Below are positions 38,332-45,548 of a stretch of DNA of 64,000 nt, piece after piece. A model generated the notes under the pieces. The model was not told the origin of the DNA. It was given only the letters and a program-made list of their open reading frames with translations, and made no database searches. The position numbers were made by a program, and so were the translations under genes. Source of the DNA: Cellulomonas sp. Leaf334 (GTDB taxonomy: Bacteria > Actinomycetota > Actinomycetes > Actinomycetales > Cellulomonadaceae); contig NZ_LMOO01000005.1 of NCBI RefSeq assembly GCF_001424195.1, positions 794,827-858,826 of the forward strand, given 5' to 3'. Positions within the stretch are counted from its first letter, which is position 1; the number at the start of each line of letters is the position of its first letter.

Positions 38332-39866
38332 AGCTGACGCTCCTGCGCAACGCGCTGCGGCGCAGTGCGTGGCAGGTGGTCGGCCTCGTGGTCGCCCTGC
38401 TGTACGGACTCGGTGCCCTGGCGATCGTCGTGGGGTCGATGGCCGTGCTGAGCGTGCAGGAGCCGGACATCCGAGGGCTCGTCGTGGTGCTCCTCGGCTC
38501 CGTGCTCGTCCTCGGCTGGTGGGTGGTGCCGCTCATCGCGTTCGGTCTGGACTCGACGATCGACCCGGCGCGGTTCGTCACGTTCGCCATCCCGCGGCGT
38601 TCCCTCCTGACGGGTCTGGCGCTCTCCGGGGTGATCGGGGTGCCCGGGGTGGTCACGGTCGGTGCGGCCCTGTCGATGGCGGGGGTCTGGTGGCGGACCC
38701 CGGCGGCTCTCGTCGTCGGGCTCGTCTGCTCGGTGCTCGCCGTGGCGACGTGCGTGATCGGTGCCCGGGCGACCACCTCGGCCGCGTCGACGCTGGTCAC
38801 GGGACGACGCTTCCGTGAGGTGATGGCCGCGGTCGCCGTGCTGCCGATCATCGTCATCGGCCCGGTCATCGGTCGCGTGACCTCGGGGACCACGATCACC
38901 CAGGACCTGCTCCAGCAGGTGGCCGACGCCGCGTCGTGGACGCCGTTCGGCGCGGTCTGGGCCGTGCCCGGGGACGTCGCCGACGGGCAGTGGGGTCTGG
39001 CGGCGGCGCGCTTCGGGATCGCCGTCGCGACGATCGCCGTCGTCGCTGTCGTGTGGGAGCGGGCACTCGCGCACGCGCTGGTCAACCCCGCTCACCAGAA
39101 GGTCTCGTCGAAGGGGCGCGGCCTCGGCTGGTTCGACCGGCTGCCGGCGACGCCGCTGGGCGCGGTCACCGCCCGCTGCCTCACCTACTGGGCGCGGGAC
39201 CCGCGCTACGCGCTCGCTGTCGCCGTTGTACCAGTGCTCGCCATCGTGCTGTACGTCGTCAGCCCGGGCGGTGGCGTGGTCCTGCTCATCGGCCCCATCG
39301 CCGCCTACCTGATGGGCTGGGGGATCTCCGCCGACGTCGCCTACGACGGCACGGCGTTCTGGACGCACGTCGCGGCGCCCCTGCACGGGACCGCGGACCG
39401 GCTCGGTCGCGTCATCGCCGCCGGGGTCATCGCGCTCCCCGCGGTCGCGGTCCTCGTGGTCGCCTCGGCGCTGGTCGCAGACCAGCCCCACACCATCCCT
39501 GCACTGCTCGGGCTGTCGTTGGGCGTGCTGCTCACGTCGCTCGGCGGGTCCAGCGTCCTGTCCGCGCTCGTCGTCTACCCCGTCCAGCTGCCGGGCGAGA
39601 ACCCGTTCCAGACGAAGCAGGGCGCGTCGACGGCGTCGGTCGTCTCGCAGCTCGTCGGCTGGCTCGTCGTCATGGCGCTCTGCCTGCCCGAGATGATCCT
39701 GGCGCTCATCGCCGTGCGGGGCGGGTCGGTCACGCTCGGCTGGGTGACGCTCGCGGTCGGCCTGGTCCTCGGGTCTGTCCTGCTCATCGTCGGTGTCCGC
39801 GTCGGCGGTCGGACGCTCGACCGGACGGGGCCGAACCTCCTGAGCAAGATCGTGGCGTTCGCCTGA
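38307..39866 (+). CDS. Multi-pass ABC exporter membrane subunit
   Basis: A 519-residue protein with about 12 hydrophobic segments spread over its whole length and a hydrophilic loop near 250-290 (RDPRYALAVAVVPVLA marks the start of the second half). It resembles actinobacterial ABC-2-like transporter permeases with two six-helix halves. The GTG at 38307 has GGGGAGGGG 7 nt upstream and lies within the ATPase gene. Function is inferred from the coupled ATPase. Confidence 0.8.
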   Translation: MVAHLVRLKLTLLRNALRRSAWQVVGLVVALLYGLGALAIVVGSMAVLSVQEPDIRGLVVVLLGSVLVLGWWVVPLIAFGLDSTIDPARFVTFAIPRRSLLTGLALSGVIGVPGVVTVGAALSMAGVWWRTPAALVVGLVCSVLAVATCVIGARATTSAASTLVTGRRFREVMAAVAVLPIIVIGPVIGRVTSGTTITQDLLQQVADAASWTPFGAVWAVPGDVADGQWGLAAARFGIAVATIAVVAVVWERALAHALVNPAHQKVSSKGRGLGWFDRLPATPLGAVTARCLTYWARDPRYALAVAVVPVLAIVLYVVSPGGGVVLLIGPIAAYLMGWGISADVAYDGTAFWTHVAAPLHGTADRLGRVIAAGVIALPAVAVLVVASALVADQPHTIPALLGLSLGVLLTSLGGSSVLSALVVYPVQLPGENPFQTKQGASTASVVSQLVGWLVVMALCLPEMILALIAVRGGSVTLGWVTLAVGLVLGSVLLIVGVRVGGRTLDRTGPNLLSKIVAFA

Positions 39867-39879
39867 CGGAACGCCCCCG

Positions 39880-39885
39880 TAGACT
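39880..39885 (+). promoter_or_regulatory. -10 element (TAGACT) of ychF, leaderless type
   Basis: TAGACT lies 8 nt before the GTG at 39894 with no Shine-Dalgarno. Confidence 0.55.
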
Positions 39886-39893
39886 TCCCCGAC

Positions 39894-40967
39894 GTGGCAC
39901 TCACCATCGGCATCGTCGGCCTGCCCAACGTCGGCAAGTCCACCCTCTTCAACGCGCTGACCCGCGCGCAGGTCCTCGCGGCGAACTACCCGTTCGCGAC
40001 GATCGAGCCCAACGTCGGCGTCGTCCCGCTGCCCGACCCTCGGCTGGAGACGCTCGCCGAGCTCTTCGGCTCCGAGCGGATCCTGCCCGCGACCGTGTCG
40101 TTCGTCGACATCGCCGGCATCGTCAAGGGCGCCAGCGAGGGTGAGGGCCTGGGCAACAAGTTCCTCGCCAACATCCGTGAGGCCGACGCGATCTGCCAGG
40201 TCACGCGCGTGTTCGCCGACCCGGACGTCGTGCACGTCTCCGGTGCGGTGAACCCGAAGGACGACATCGAGATCATCGCCACCGAGCTGATCCTCGCGGA
40301 CCTGCAGACCCTCGAGAAGGCGATCCCGCGCCTCGAGAAGGAGGTCCGCGCGAAGAAGGCGGACGCCGGCCTGCTCGCCGCGGCACAGGAGGCGTTCGCG
40401 GTCCTCGAGACCGGCCAGACGCTCGCGGCCAGCGGCACGACGATCGAGCACGTCGAGGAGCTGCAGCTCATGACGAGCAAGCCGTTCATCTACGTCTTCA
40501 ACACCGACGACGCCGGCCTGGCCGACACGGCGATGCAGGACGAGCTCCGCGCGCTGGTCGCCCCCGCCGACGCGATCTTCCTCGACGCCAAGTTCGAGTC
40601 CGAGCTCGTCGAGCTCGAGCCTGACGAGGCCAAGGAGATGCTCGCCGACAGCGGCCAGGACGAGGCCGGGCTCGACCAGCTCGCGCGCGTCGGCTTCCAC
40701 ACGCTCGGCCTGCAGTCCTACCTGACCGCCGGCCCCAAGGAGTCCCGCGCCTGGACGATCCACCAGGGCTGGACGGCCCCGCAGGCTGCCGGCGTCATCC
40801 ACACGGACTTCCAGAAGGGCTTCATCAAGGCCGAGGTCATCTCGTTCGACGACCTCGTCGCCGCCGGCTCCGTCGCCGCCGCGCGGGCCGCCGGCAAGGC
40901 CCGCATCGAGGGCAAGGACTACGTGATGGCCGACGGCGACGTGGTGGAGTTCCGCTTCAACGTCTAG
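39894..40967 (+). CDS. ychF: Redox-regulated P-loop ATPase YchF (Obg family)
   Basis: A 357-residue ribosome-associated ATPase. G1 is GLPNVGKST (8-16), with FVDIAGIVKGASEGEGLGN (about 64-82) as the switch region. The NxxE-type specificity motif fits ATP over GTP, and the C-terminal TGS domain (about 275-357) ends in ADGDVVEFRFNV. The protein is complete, but its last codons and stop (AACGTC TAG) differ from the two ychF 3'-end copies found downstream, which both end in TGA. That suggests the present end was supplied by an inserted element. Confidence 0.95.
   Translation: MALTIGIVGLPNVGKSTLFNALTRAQVLAANYPFATIEPNVGVVPLPDPRLETLAELFGSERILPATVSFVDIAGIVKGASEGEGLGNKFLANIREADAICQVTRVFADPDVVHVSGAVNPKDDIEIIATELILADLQTLEKAIPRLEKEVRAKKADAGLLAAAQEAFAVLETGQTLAASGTTIEHVEELQLMTSKPFIYVFNTDDAGLADTAMQDELRALVAPADAIFLDAKFESELVELEPDEAKEMLADSGQDEAGLDQLARVGFHTLGLQSYLTAGPKESRAWTIHQGWTAPQAAGVIHTDFQKGFIKAEVISFDDLVAAGSVAAARAAGKARIEGKDYVMADGDVVEFRFNV
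40932..40963 (+). repeat. ychF 3'-end repeat, copy 1 (inside intact ychF)
   Basis: Reference copy, coding for ADGDVVEFRFNV up to the stop. It shares 28 of 32 nt with copy 2 and an exact 17-mer (40947-40963, GAGTTCCGCTTCAACGT) with copy 3. Confidence 0.8.
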
Positions 40968-41012
40968 CGCTGCGGTGCCGAGAGCTGCCCGCACGGATTA
41001 TCTGGGATACTG

Positions 41013-41051
41013 GAAGTACTTCTGGAATACCAGCGATACTTCCGGTATTCT
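41013..41051 (+). promoter_or_regulatory. Palindromic promoter of the MNT/HEPN pair
   Basis: GAAGTACTTC (41013-41022) is a perfect palindrome. GAATACC (41025-41031) and GGTATTC (41044-41050) form a second dyad, and GGAAGTA (41012-41018) recurs inverted at 41037-41043. The second dyad runs into TATTCT (41046-41051), a -10 placed 6 nt before the ATG. Repressor binding here would shut the promoter. This fits autoregulation by the winged-helix part of the first protein. Confidence 0.65.
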
Positions 41052-41057
41052 AGTTAC

Positions 41058-41768
41058 ATGGACTTCGCCTTTCCGCTCAGTGCGGCCGTGCCCGGTGTGC
41101 ACGGTCGGGTACTGGCAGTCCTCGCCCGCTCGGGCTTGCCGCAGACCGGGAAACGCATCGCGGAGATGGCGGGAACCTCGGTGGAGCAGACCAGACAGGT
41201 GTTGCTCCGCATGAGCGAGTCCGGTCTCGTCGAGTCCCGACGCGCAGGTCAAGCAGTGCTCTATGAGAGCAACCCACGGCATCTGCTGTGGCCGTGGATT
41301 GAGCGGCTCGTGATCGAGGCAGATCAGGCCCTGTGGGCTGTGAAGCGGCGCGTCAGCGTGAAGATCGGCGACCTGGTTGCCTCAGCGGACGCAGCCAGGG
41401 TCACTGCTGCGCTCTTCGGGTCGGTCGCACGCGGTGACGCTCGACCTGACAGTGACGTCGACATCCTTCTGATCACGCCGGACGAGTTCGCCGAGCTTAT
41501 GGTCGAAGCGCTCGTTGTCGGTGTGATTCGTGAGGTTGAAGCCGCGACCGGTAACGACTGCAACATCTATCAGGTCAGTCGGGAACGGTTCGACGAGCTC
41601 GTCCAGGAGCGCGACCCGATGGTCCTGTCGCTGGCCACGGACGCTGACGTGTTTCACGGTCCCAACTTCCGCCGCAGACTGACAGGAGGACCGTGGGAAG
41701 AACCCGGAACACCACACCCAAGGACGATCGAGAGCGGGCCGCTACCGCACGCGAGCACTTCCAGGTAG
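41058..41768 (+). CDS. Winged helix-MNT nucleotidyltransferase, probable antitoxin
   Basis: A 236-residue protein. Residues 12-75 form a winged helix (LPQTGKRIAEMAGTSVEQTRQVLLRMSESGLVESRR, then QAVLYES as the wing). Residues 118-200 are a minimal nucleotidyltransferase: the GS motif at 121-122 and metal-binding Asp133 and Asp135 in PDSDVDILLIT. MNT domains paired with HEPN proteins are antitoxins that AMPylate the toxin (type VII). The usual MNT antitoxin has about 100-150 residues, so the DNA-binding part is an addition. The gene is leaderless and overlaps the HEPN-like gene by 76 nt. Codon use is less GC-biased than neighbours. Confidence 0.75.
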   Translation: MDFAFPLSAAVPGVHGRVLAVLARSGLPQTGKRIAEMAGTSVEQTRQVLLRMSESGLVESRRAGQAVLYESNPRHLLWPWIERLVIEADQALWAVKRRVSVKIGDLVASADAARVTAALFGSVARGDARPDSDVDILLITPDEFAELMVEALVVGVIREVEAATGNDCNIYQVSRERFDELVQERDPMVLSLATDADVFHGPNFRRRLTGGPWEEPGTPHPRTIESGPLPHASTSR

Positions 41769-42097
41769 CGCAGGAGCGTCTGCTGATGGCACCTGACGGA
41801 AGCTCGTCGGAAGCACAGGTCGCCGCAGCGAACGCAGTCATCGCAGCGATCGCAGCATCCGACGCGATCTGCGGGCGCGCTCTTGGACACCACTCGACCG
41901 AGCAGGACCATCGTGCTGCCGGGAAACTCCTCGAGGCAACTGGGCCAGACGGAACGGTGCTCGCCGCGAAGTTCACACGACTCGCATCCGACAAGACCGA
42001 CCTGACCTATGGCGGTTGGTGCACCAAGGCCGTGGCCGCTCGCGCTGTGCGGGATGCGCAGGCACTCATCGACGAACTGGATCGACGATCGCTCTAG
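41693..42097 (+). CDS. HEPN-like protein, probable toxin partner of the MNT protein
   Basis: A 134-residue, mainly alpha-helical protein. R62-ALGH-H67 matches the Rx4-6H motif of HEPN ribonucleases, placed near the end of a predicted helix (ANAVIAAIAASDAICGRALGHHS). The last helix AVAARAVRDAQALIDELDRR also fits HEPN bundles. AGGAGG lies 3 nt before the GTG at 41693, inside the end of the MNT gene. Gene order and overlap match MNT/HEPN pairs. The HEPN call is from motif and context, not from a profile search. Confidence 0.65.
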   Translation: MGRTRNTTPKDDRERAATAREHFQVAQERLLMAPDGSSSEAQVAAANAVIAAIAASDAICGRALGHHSTEQDHRAAGKLLEATGPDGTVLAAKFTRLASDKTDLTYGGWCTKAVAARAVRDAQALIDELDRRSL

Positions 42098-42191
42098 ATG
42101 GCGCGTGTCGTTGATCGGCGTCGCAACGTGCGGACTCAAGGTCCAAGCAGAACGAGCGGCATGTGGTGCAACCCCCACTGGACGCGCGGCT

Positions 42192-42223
42192 GACGGCGAC
42201 GTGGCGGAGTGTCGCGTCAACGT
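42192..42223 (+). repeat. ychF 3'-end repeat, copy 2 (remnant)
   Basis: 28 of 32 nt match ychF 40932-40963. It still reads ADGDVAECRVNV before an in-frame TGA (42225-42227). It lies 95 nt after the HEPN stop and closes the first cassette. Confidence 0.75.
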
Positions 42224-42239
42224 GTGAACGGTCGGCGGG

Positions 42240-42341
42240 CTACCGTCGGTCCGGCTCGGACCTGTCTGGCAGCGTGTAGGGACCGCCCTCGTAGAAGACG
42301 ACGAGGGGTCGACCGGTCTCGTCTTCCCACCGCTCCGCCAT
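42240..42341 (-). CDS. Short hypothetical ORF in the second cassette
   Basis: A 33-codon reading frame from ATG 42341-42339 to TAG 42242-42240. AGGA lies about 8 nt before the ATG, and third positions are mostly G or C. The peptide begins MAERWEDETGRPLVVFYEGG and contains a Tyr/Pro-rich end. I do not recognise it. It is the only candidate content of the 130-nt segment between ychF remnants 2 and 3. It may be a real small protein or a remnant of a longer gene. Confidence 0.3.
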   Translation of the reverse strand: MAERWEDETGRPLVVFYEGGPYTLPDRSEPDRR

Positions 42342-42356
42342 GACGACGGTCCTGGC

Positions 42357-42384
42357 GCGATGCGGTCGAGTTCCGCTTCAACGT
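42357..42384 (+). repeat. ychF 3'-end repeat, copy 3 (remnant)
   Basis: 25 of 28 nt match ychF 40936-40963, including an exact 17-mer. It reads AVEFRFNV and then TGA (42386-42388). It shares CGTGTGA with copy 2, unlike the CGTCTAG of the intact gene. Confidence 0.75.
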
Positions 42385-42502
42385 GTGACGGCGTCGAAGA
42401 GCCTGCGCGCCGAGCGGGTGAACCTCCGTCGGGTGTCCCGGTGTGTCCGGGTTCGGGCGGGGTGACTTCCCTCCGACCCGGCCCGTCGTGACGTGGGCGC
42501 CG

Positions 42503-42508
42503 TACGCT
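42503..42508 (+). promoter_or_regulatory. -10 element (TACGCT), leaderless type
   Basis: TACGCT lies 7 nt before the ATG at 42516, with no Shine-Dalgarno. Confidence 0.5.
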
Positions 42509-42515
42509 CGCAGGC

Positions 42516-42944
42516 ATGACCCAGGCCGAGGATCTCGCCAGTGTGGAACGCTTGTACGCAACGCTCGAGACGAGCGCGCTGCTGGCGCTCCTGCCGTTGA
42601 TCGACACGCTCGCGGAGCGGGTTCGTCAGGAGATCGAGCGCATCGGCGGGCCTGTCACGTCCATCTCCGACGCGCAGAAGCACGCCGCCCTGTTCGAGTC
42701 CGTCACGGCGGGTCTCACGGGCCTCGCGAACCAGTGGCCGGGCAGCGACGCCTTCCAGGAGATGCAGGCGCAGGTGGACGCCGACAAGGCCAAGCTCCAG
42801 GCCCGAGCCGAGTCGGCCCGCGCGTTCGAGGCCGAGGCCCTCGACAGGACGTTCGTGTACTCGATCAACCTGCACCAGCGCAGGCAGCTCGCGATCTTCG
42901 AGCTCGAGCGGCGCGGCGTCCTGCCGACGTGGTTCAGCGCGTAG
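42516..42944 (+). CDS. Hypothetical alpha-helical protein
   Basis: A 142-residue protein that I do not recognise. Predicted helices cover most of it: a Leu/Ala-rich helix near 7-45 (VERLYATLETSALLALLPLIDTLAERV), a second near 53-70, and a coiled-coil-like charged helix near 78-112 (AQVDADKAKLQARAESARAFEAEAL). No signal peptide, membrane helix or cysteine motif is seen. It sits between the ychF island and the DUF4157 gene, on the same strand as the latter but with its own leaderless promoter. Confidence 0.65.
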   Translation: MTQAEDLASVERLYATLETSALLALLPLIDTLAERVRQEIERIGGPVTSISDAQKHAALFESVTAGLTGLANQWPGSDAFQEMQAQVDADKAKLQARAESARAFEAEALDRTFVYSINLHQRRQLAIFELERRGVLPTWFSA

Positions 42945-43005
42945 GTCTCTCGGGGGACGGTGGCAGTGGTGACGCCGTCGTGATGCTGCCGTGATGGGGC
43001 CGGAC

Positions 43006-43011
43006 GTAGCG
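43006..43011 (+). promoter_or_regulatory. Possible -10 (TAGCGT) of the DUF4157 gene
   Basis: TAGCGT lies 54 nt before the preferred ATG at 43066. It would place the transcript start after the alternative ATG at 42991. Confidence 0.35.
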
Positions 43012-43065
43012 TCCTGTCGTCGGCTCCACCGTGCCGGATCCACGGAGCCGGGAATCGAGCGCACG

Positions 43066-44139
43066 ATGCGAGACTTCGCGACCCGCCCGGCAGCCGAGGC
43101 GCGCGCGCCGGACCAGAGCGTGCAGGCCCGGTTCGCCCGGGTGGTCGACCATGACACCGCCCGCGAGCGGGATGCGGACGCCGAGGCGTCGGCGGTGCGC
43201 GGCCTCGCGCCCCGACAGGGCACGCAGGTCGACGGGTCGCTCGACCGCCCCACGCAGGAGTTCTTCGGACAGCGGTACCACCACGACTTCTCGCAGGTTC
43301 GCGTCCACGCCGACGGCCGGGCGGCGGCGGTCGCGGGAGCCCTGGGCGCCTCGGCGATGACGGTGGGTAACGACGTCTACCTCGGAAGGGGTGAGACCGG
43401 CACGCATCGTGGCGACCTGCTCGCCCATGAACTCACGCATGTGGTCCAGCAGAGCCGCGCGGGACGGCCGGTCATCCAGCGCAAGCTCTTCGCCACCGGC
43501 AGTGCGGCCGACTTCGCGGCGGCCGCCAACGGCATCATCGCGGTCCAGTTCGAGGTGGTGGTGAGCCGGACGGGCGAGGTGACGCTGCGGCGGACGGACG
43601 TCCAGGGGCCGTTGACTCCCGAGGCGCAGGAGCTCGTCCGCGTGATCGAGCAGGTGAGCGCGGACGCCAACGACACCACGTTGGAGTTCATCCACGGTCA
43701 GACGTCCGCCCGGGCGTCGGACGCCATGGTGCTCGGGGGCAACTTCGGCCTGTCGAGGGTGGACCTCGACGACGTCGCGGCGTTGGGGAGCCAGGGCGCG
43801 GTCGGCGTCGGGATGGGACGCACCGGTGGCAGCCTGCTGGCCCACGAGATCCTCGAGCAGTACCGCAAGCAGGTGCATGGCGAGGACTTCGGCCCTGCGC
43901 ATGCGGCGGCCAGCGCCTCAGAGAACACGGCTGTGGGCGGCACGCGCGGCGCGGAGCGGTTCACCAACCGTGTCGACGTCAACAACTTCACCGTCACCAT
44001 CCCGTACACGTACCCGGACGGCCATGTCGTGGAGGTCACCTGGGACGTGGTGAACGGGAACTACCAGAACGTCCGGCGCAGCGTCGTCACCCCGCCCCGC
44101 GCCATGGGAGGCAGGCCTGCCGCGAGAGGTACGCCATGA
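43066..44139 (+). CDS. DUF4157 domain protein, metallopeptidase-like
   Basis: A 357-residue protein. Residues about 56-130 are a clear DUF4157 domain: LDRPTQEFFGQRYHHDFSQVRVH, then MTVGNDVYLG, then the zinc-type motif HELTHVVQQ (121-129). Such domains are common in proteins linked to contractile injection systems and other toxin-delivery loci. Residues 140-340 form a second region with LLAHEILEQ (258-266), His279 and Glu286, which may be another metal-binding site. No signal peptide is visible. ATG 43066 is preferred; an upstream in-frame ATG at 42991 would lie before the likely -10. Its stop overlaps the next ATG. Confidence 0.8.
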   Translation: MRDFATRPAAEARAPDQSVQARFARVVDHDTARERDADAEASAVRGLAPRQGTQVDGSLDRPTQEFFGQRYHHDFSQVRVHADGRAAAVAGALGASAMTVGNDVYLGRGETGTHRGDLLAHELTHVVQQSRAGRPVIQRKLFATGSAADFAAAANGIIAVQFEVVVSRTGEVTLRRTDVQGPLTPEAQELVRVIEQVSADANDTTLEFIHGQTSARASDAMVLGGNFGLSRVDLDDVAALGSQGAVGVGMGRTGGSLLAHEILEQYRKQVHGEDFGPAHAAASASENTAVGGTRGAERFTNRVDVNNFTVTIPYTYPDGHVVEVTWDVVNGNYQNVRRSVVTPPRAMGGRPAARGTP

Positions 44140-44483
44140 GTGCGGAAGCGGTGGCGCTCGCCCTGGCCGGCGGCCCCGTCGCCTGGGAGGGCACGGACCT
44201 GGGCCTGTTCCCACGGCTGCCCGCCGAGGAGGAAGGTCTGGCGGTCGAGCTCTCCGAGGACGACATCCCCGTCCTCGTCGACGCGCTCGACAGCGCGGAG
44301 ACCTTCGTGACGGCCCACGTGCTGCTCACCCGGCTCGCCGGCGGCCCGGGCGAGACGTTCCCCGACTGGAACGGGCTGACCGTCGAGATCGCCGCCGACG
44401 GTTCGACCTGGGTCGACCCCGCGCAACGGCCCGCCATCGCGGAACGGTGGCGCCGGTGGCGTTCCGACCAGGAGCCCGACTAG
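44136..44483 (+). CDS. Small acidic protein coupled to the DUF4157 gene
   Basis: A 115-residue acidic protein that I do not recognise. It has an ELSEDDIPVLVDALDSAETFVTAHVLLTRLAGGP helical segment (about 38-72) and a C-terminal basic helix RWRRWRS. Its ATG overlaps the DUF4157 stop (ATGA), so the two are made together. Size, charge and coupling suit an immunity or chaperone protein for its neighbour, but this is inference from position. Confidence 0.6.
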   Translation: MSAEAVALALAGGPVAWEGTDLGLFPRLPAEEEGLAVELSEDDIPVLVDALDSAETFVTAHVLLTRLAGGPGETFPDWNGLTVEIAADGSTWVDPAQRPAIAERWRRWRSDQEPD

Positions 44484-44511
44484 GGCCCTTTCCGATCGGC
44501 GCTCGGCCGAT

Positions 44512-44517
44512 TAGCGT
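44512..44517 (+). promoter_or_regulatory. Possible -10 (TAGCGT) of the secreted TIM-barrel gene
   Basis: TAGCGT lies 77 nt before the ATG at 44595, next to an imperfect dyad (CGATCGG/CGGCCGAT, about 44493-44511). Confidence 0.35.
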
Positions 44518-44594
44518 GCGTGAGGTACCCGAACGTCGTCGGGGCGGGAAATGCCGGTCGAGCGTTCGAGGACGTGGCGCCTCGGGAGCACCTG

Positions 44595-45542
44595 ATGGGA
44601 ACCATGCACGGATCGTGGGTCCGCACTCTGCGCGGCCTCGTCATCGCGACGGTGGTCGCGCTCGGTCTCGTCGTCGCCGGGGGTGTCGGCGCGGCGTCCG
44701 CGGGTCCTCCGGACCGTCACGGCAGGGGCGTGCCGACGAGCAAGATCTCGGTCCAGCTCTGGACGTTCGCCGAGTACATCGGGTTCGGCACCGACGCCGC
44801 GACCATCGCCAGGACCGAGGAGGTGCTCGGCAGCCTGCGCGAGATGGGGTACCGGAACGTCGAGCCGTTCACGCTGAGCGGGCTGACCGCGAAGCAGTAC
44901 CGCGCGCTCCTCGACAAGTACCGGCTCACGGCGTCGGCGCGGCACGTCGATGTGGGTACTCCGGAGAACCCTGCTGACCTCCACCAGATCCTGCGCGACA
45001 ACCGGACGCTGGGGATCACGTACTTCGGCTCCGGGTCGACCCCGATCTTCCCGCCGGTCTACACCACCGAGGCCGAGTGGATCGCGTACGCGGAGTACCT
45101 AGACGAGCTCGGCGCCGTCGCCCGTCGGCATGGCCAGAGGCTGATGGTGCACAACCACGACATCGAGCTCGAGACCGTCTTCGGCGGCCGGACGGTGTTC
45201 GACATCCTCATGGCCAATACGGAGCCGAAGAACGTCGTGTTCCAGCTGGACCTGTACTGGGCGACCAACGGCGGCGGCATCGATGCCCCGATCGACGTGA
45301 TCGAGCGGTACGGCAACCGGATCACGCTGTTCCACGTGAAGGACATGGCGGCAGGCGAGTTCCCCGGTCGGATCGAGATCGTGGGCGAGGGGATCATCGA
45401 CTTCCCGTCGATCTTCCGAGCCGCCGGTGGCAGCACGAAGTACTACGTCGTCGAGCACGACCCGCGCTTCGGCGACTCGACGTTCGACCCCTTCGAGGCC
45501 GCCCAGAAGGGCTTCGACTACCTGGACCGTGTGAGGTTCTGA
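44595..45542 (+). CDS. Secreted sugar phosphate isomerase/epimerase-like TIM-barrel protein
   Basis: A 315-residue protein. A Sec signal peptide is clear: basic start, hydrophobic core about 14-30, and an ASAG cleavage site near 36. The rest is an AP-endonuclease-2/xylose-isomerase-like barrel, with metal-binding candidates in LMVHNHDIEL, NVVFQLDLYWA, ITLFHVKDM and YYVVEHDP. Export is typical of a subset of this family found in sugar-degrading bacteria. The substrate is unknown. GGGAG lies before the ATG at 44595; ATG 44604 is an alternative. Confidence 0.82.
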   Translation: MGTMHGSWVRTLRGLVIATVVALGLVVAGGVGAASAGPPDRHGRGVPTSKISVQLWTFAEYIGFGTDAATIARTEEVLGSLREMGYRNVEPFTLSGLTAKQYRALLDKYRLTASARHVDVGTPENPADLHQILRDNRTLGITYFGSGSTPIFPPVYTTEAEWIAYAEYLDELGAVARRHGQRLMVHNHDIELETVFGGRTVFDILMANTEPKNVVFQLDLYWATNGGGIDAPIDVIERYGNRITLFHVKDMAAGEFPGRIEIVGEGIIDFPSIFRAAGGSTKYYVVEHDPRFGDSTFDPFEAAQKGFDYLDRVRF

Positions 45543-45548
45543 GTCAGG

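Larger units (their letters stand above)
40947..42384. mobile_element. Tandem cassette insertion at the ychF 3' end (TA island)
   Basis: Three copies of the ychF 3' end lie in direct orientation at 40932-40963, 42192-42223 and 42357-42384. They bracket a 1.2-kb segment with an MNT/HEPN toxin-antitoxin pair and a 130-nt segment with one short minus-strand ORF. The first segment is visibly poorer in GC than its neighbours. This is the footprint expected of site-specific integration at a gene end that restores the target reading frame. No integrase or transposase is encoded here, so the element is non-autonomous or decayed. The boundaries are my inference from the repeats. Confidence 0.6.

Noticed and set aside
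38109..40994. 961-codon minus-strand frame opposite the ABC permease and ychF
   Set aside because: His/Asp/Arg-rich shadow translation over two well-supported genes on the plus strand.
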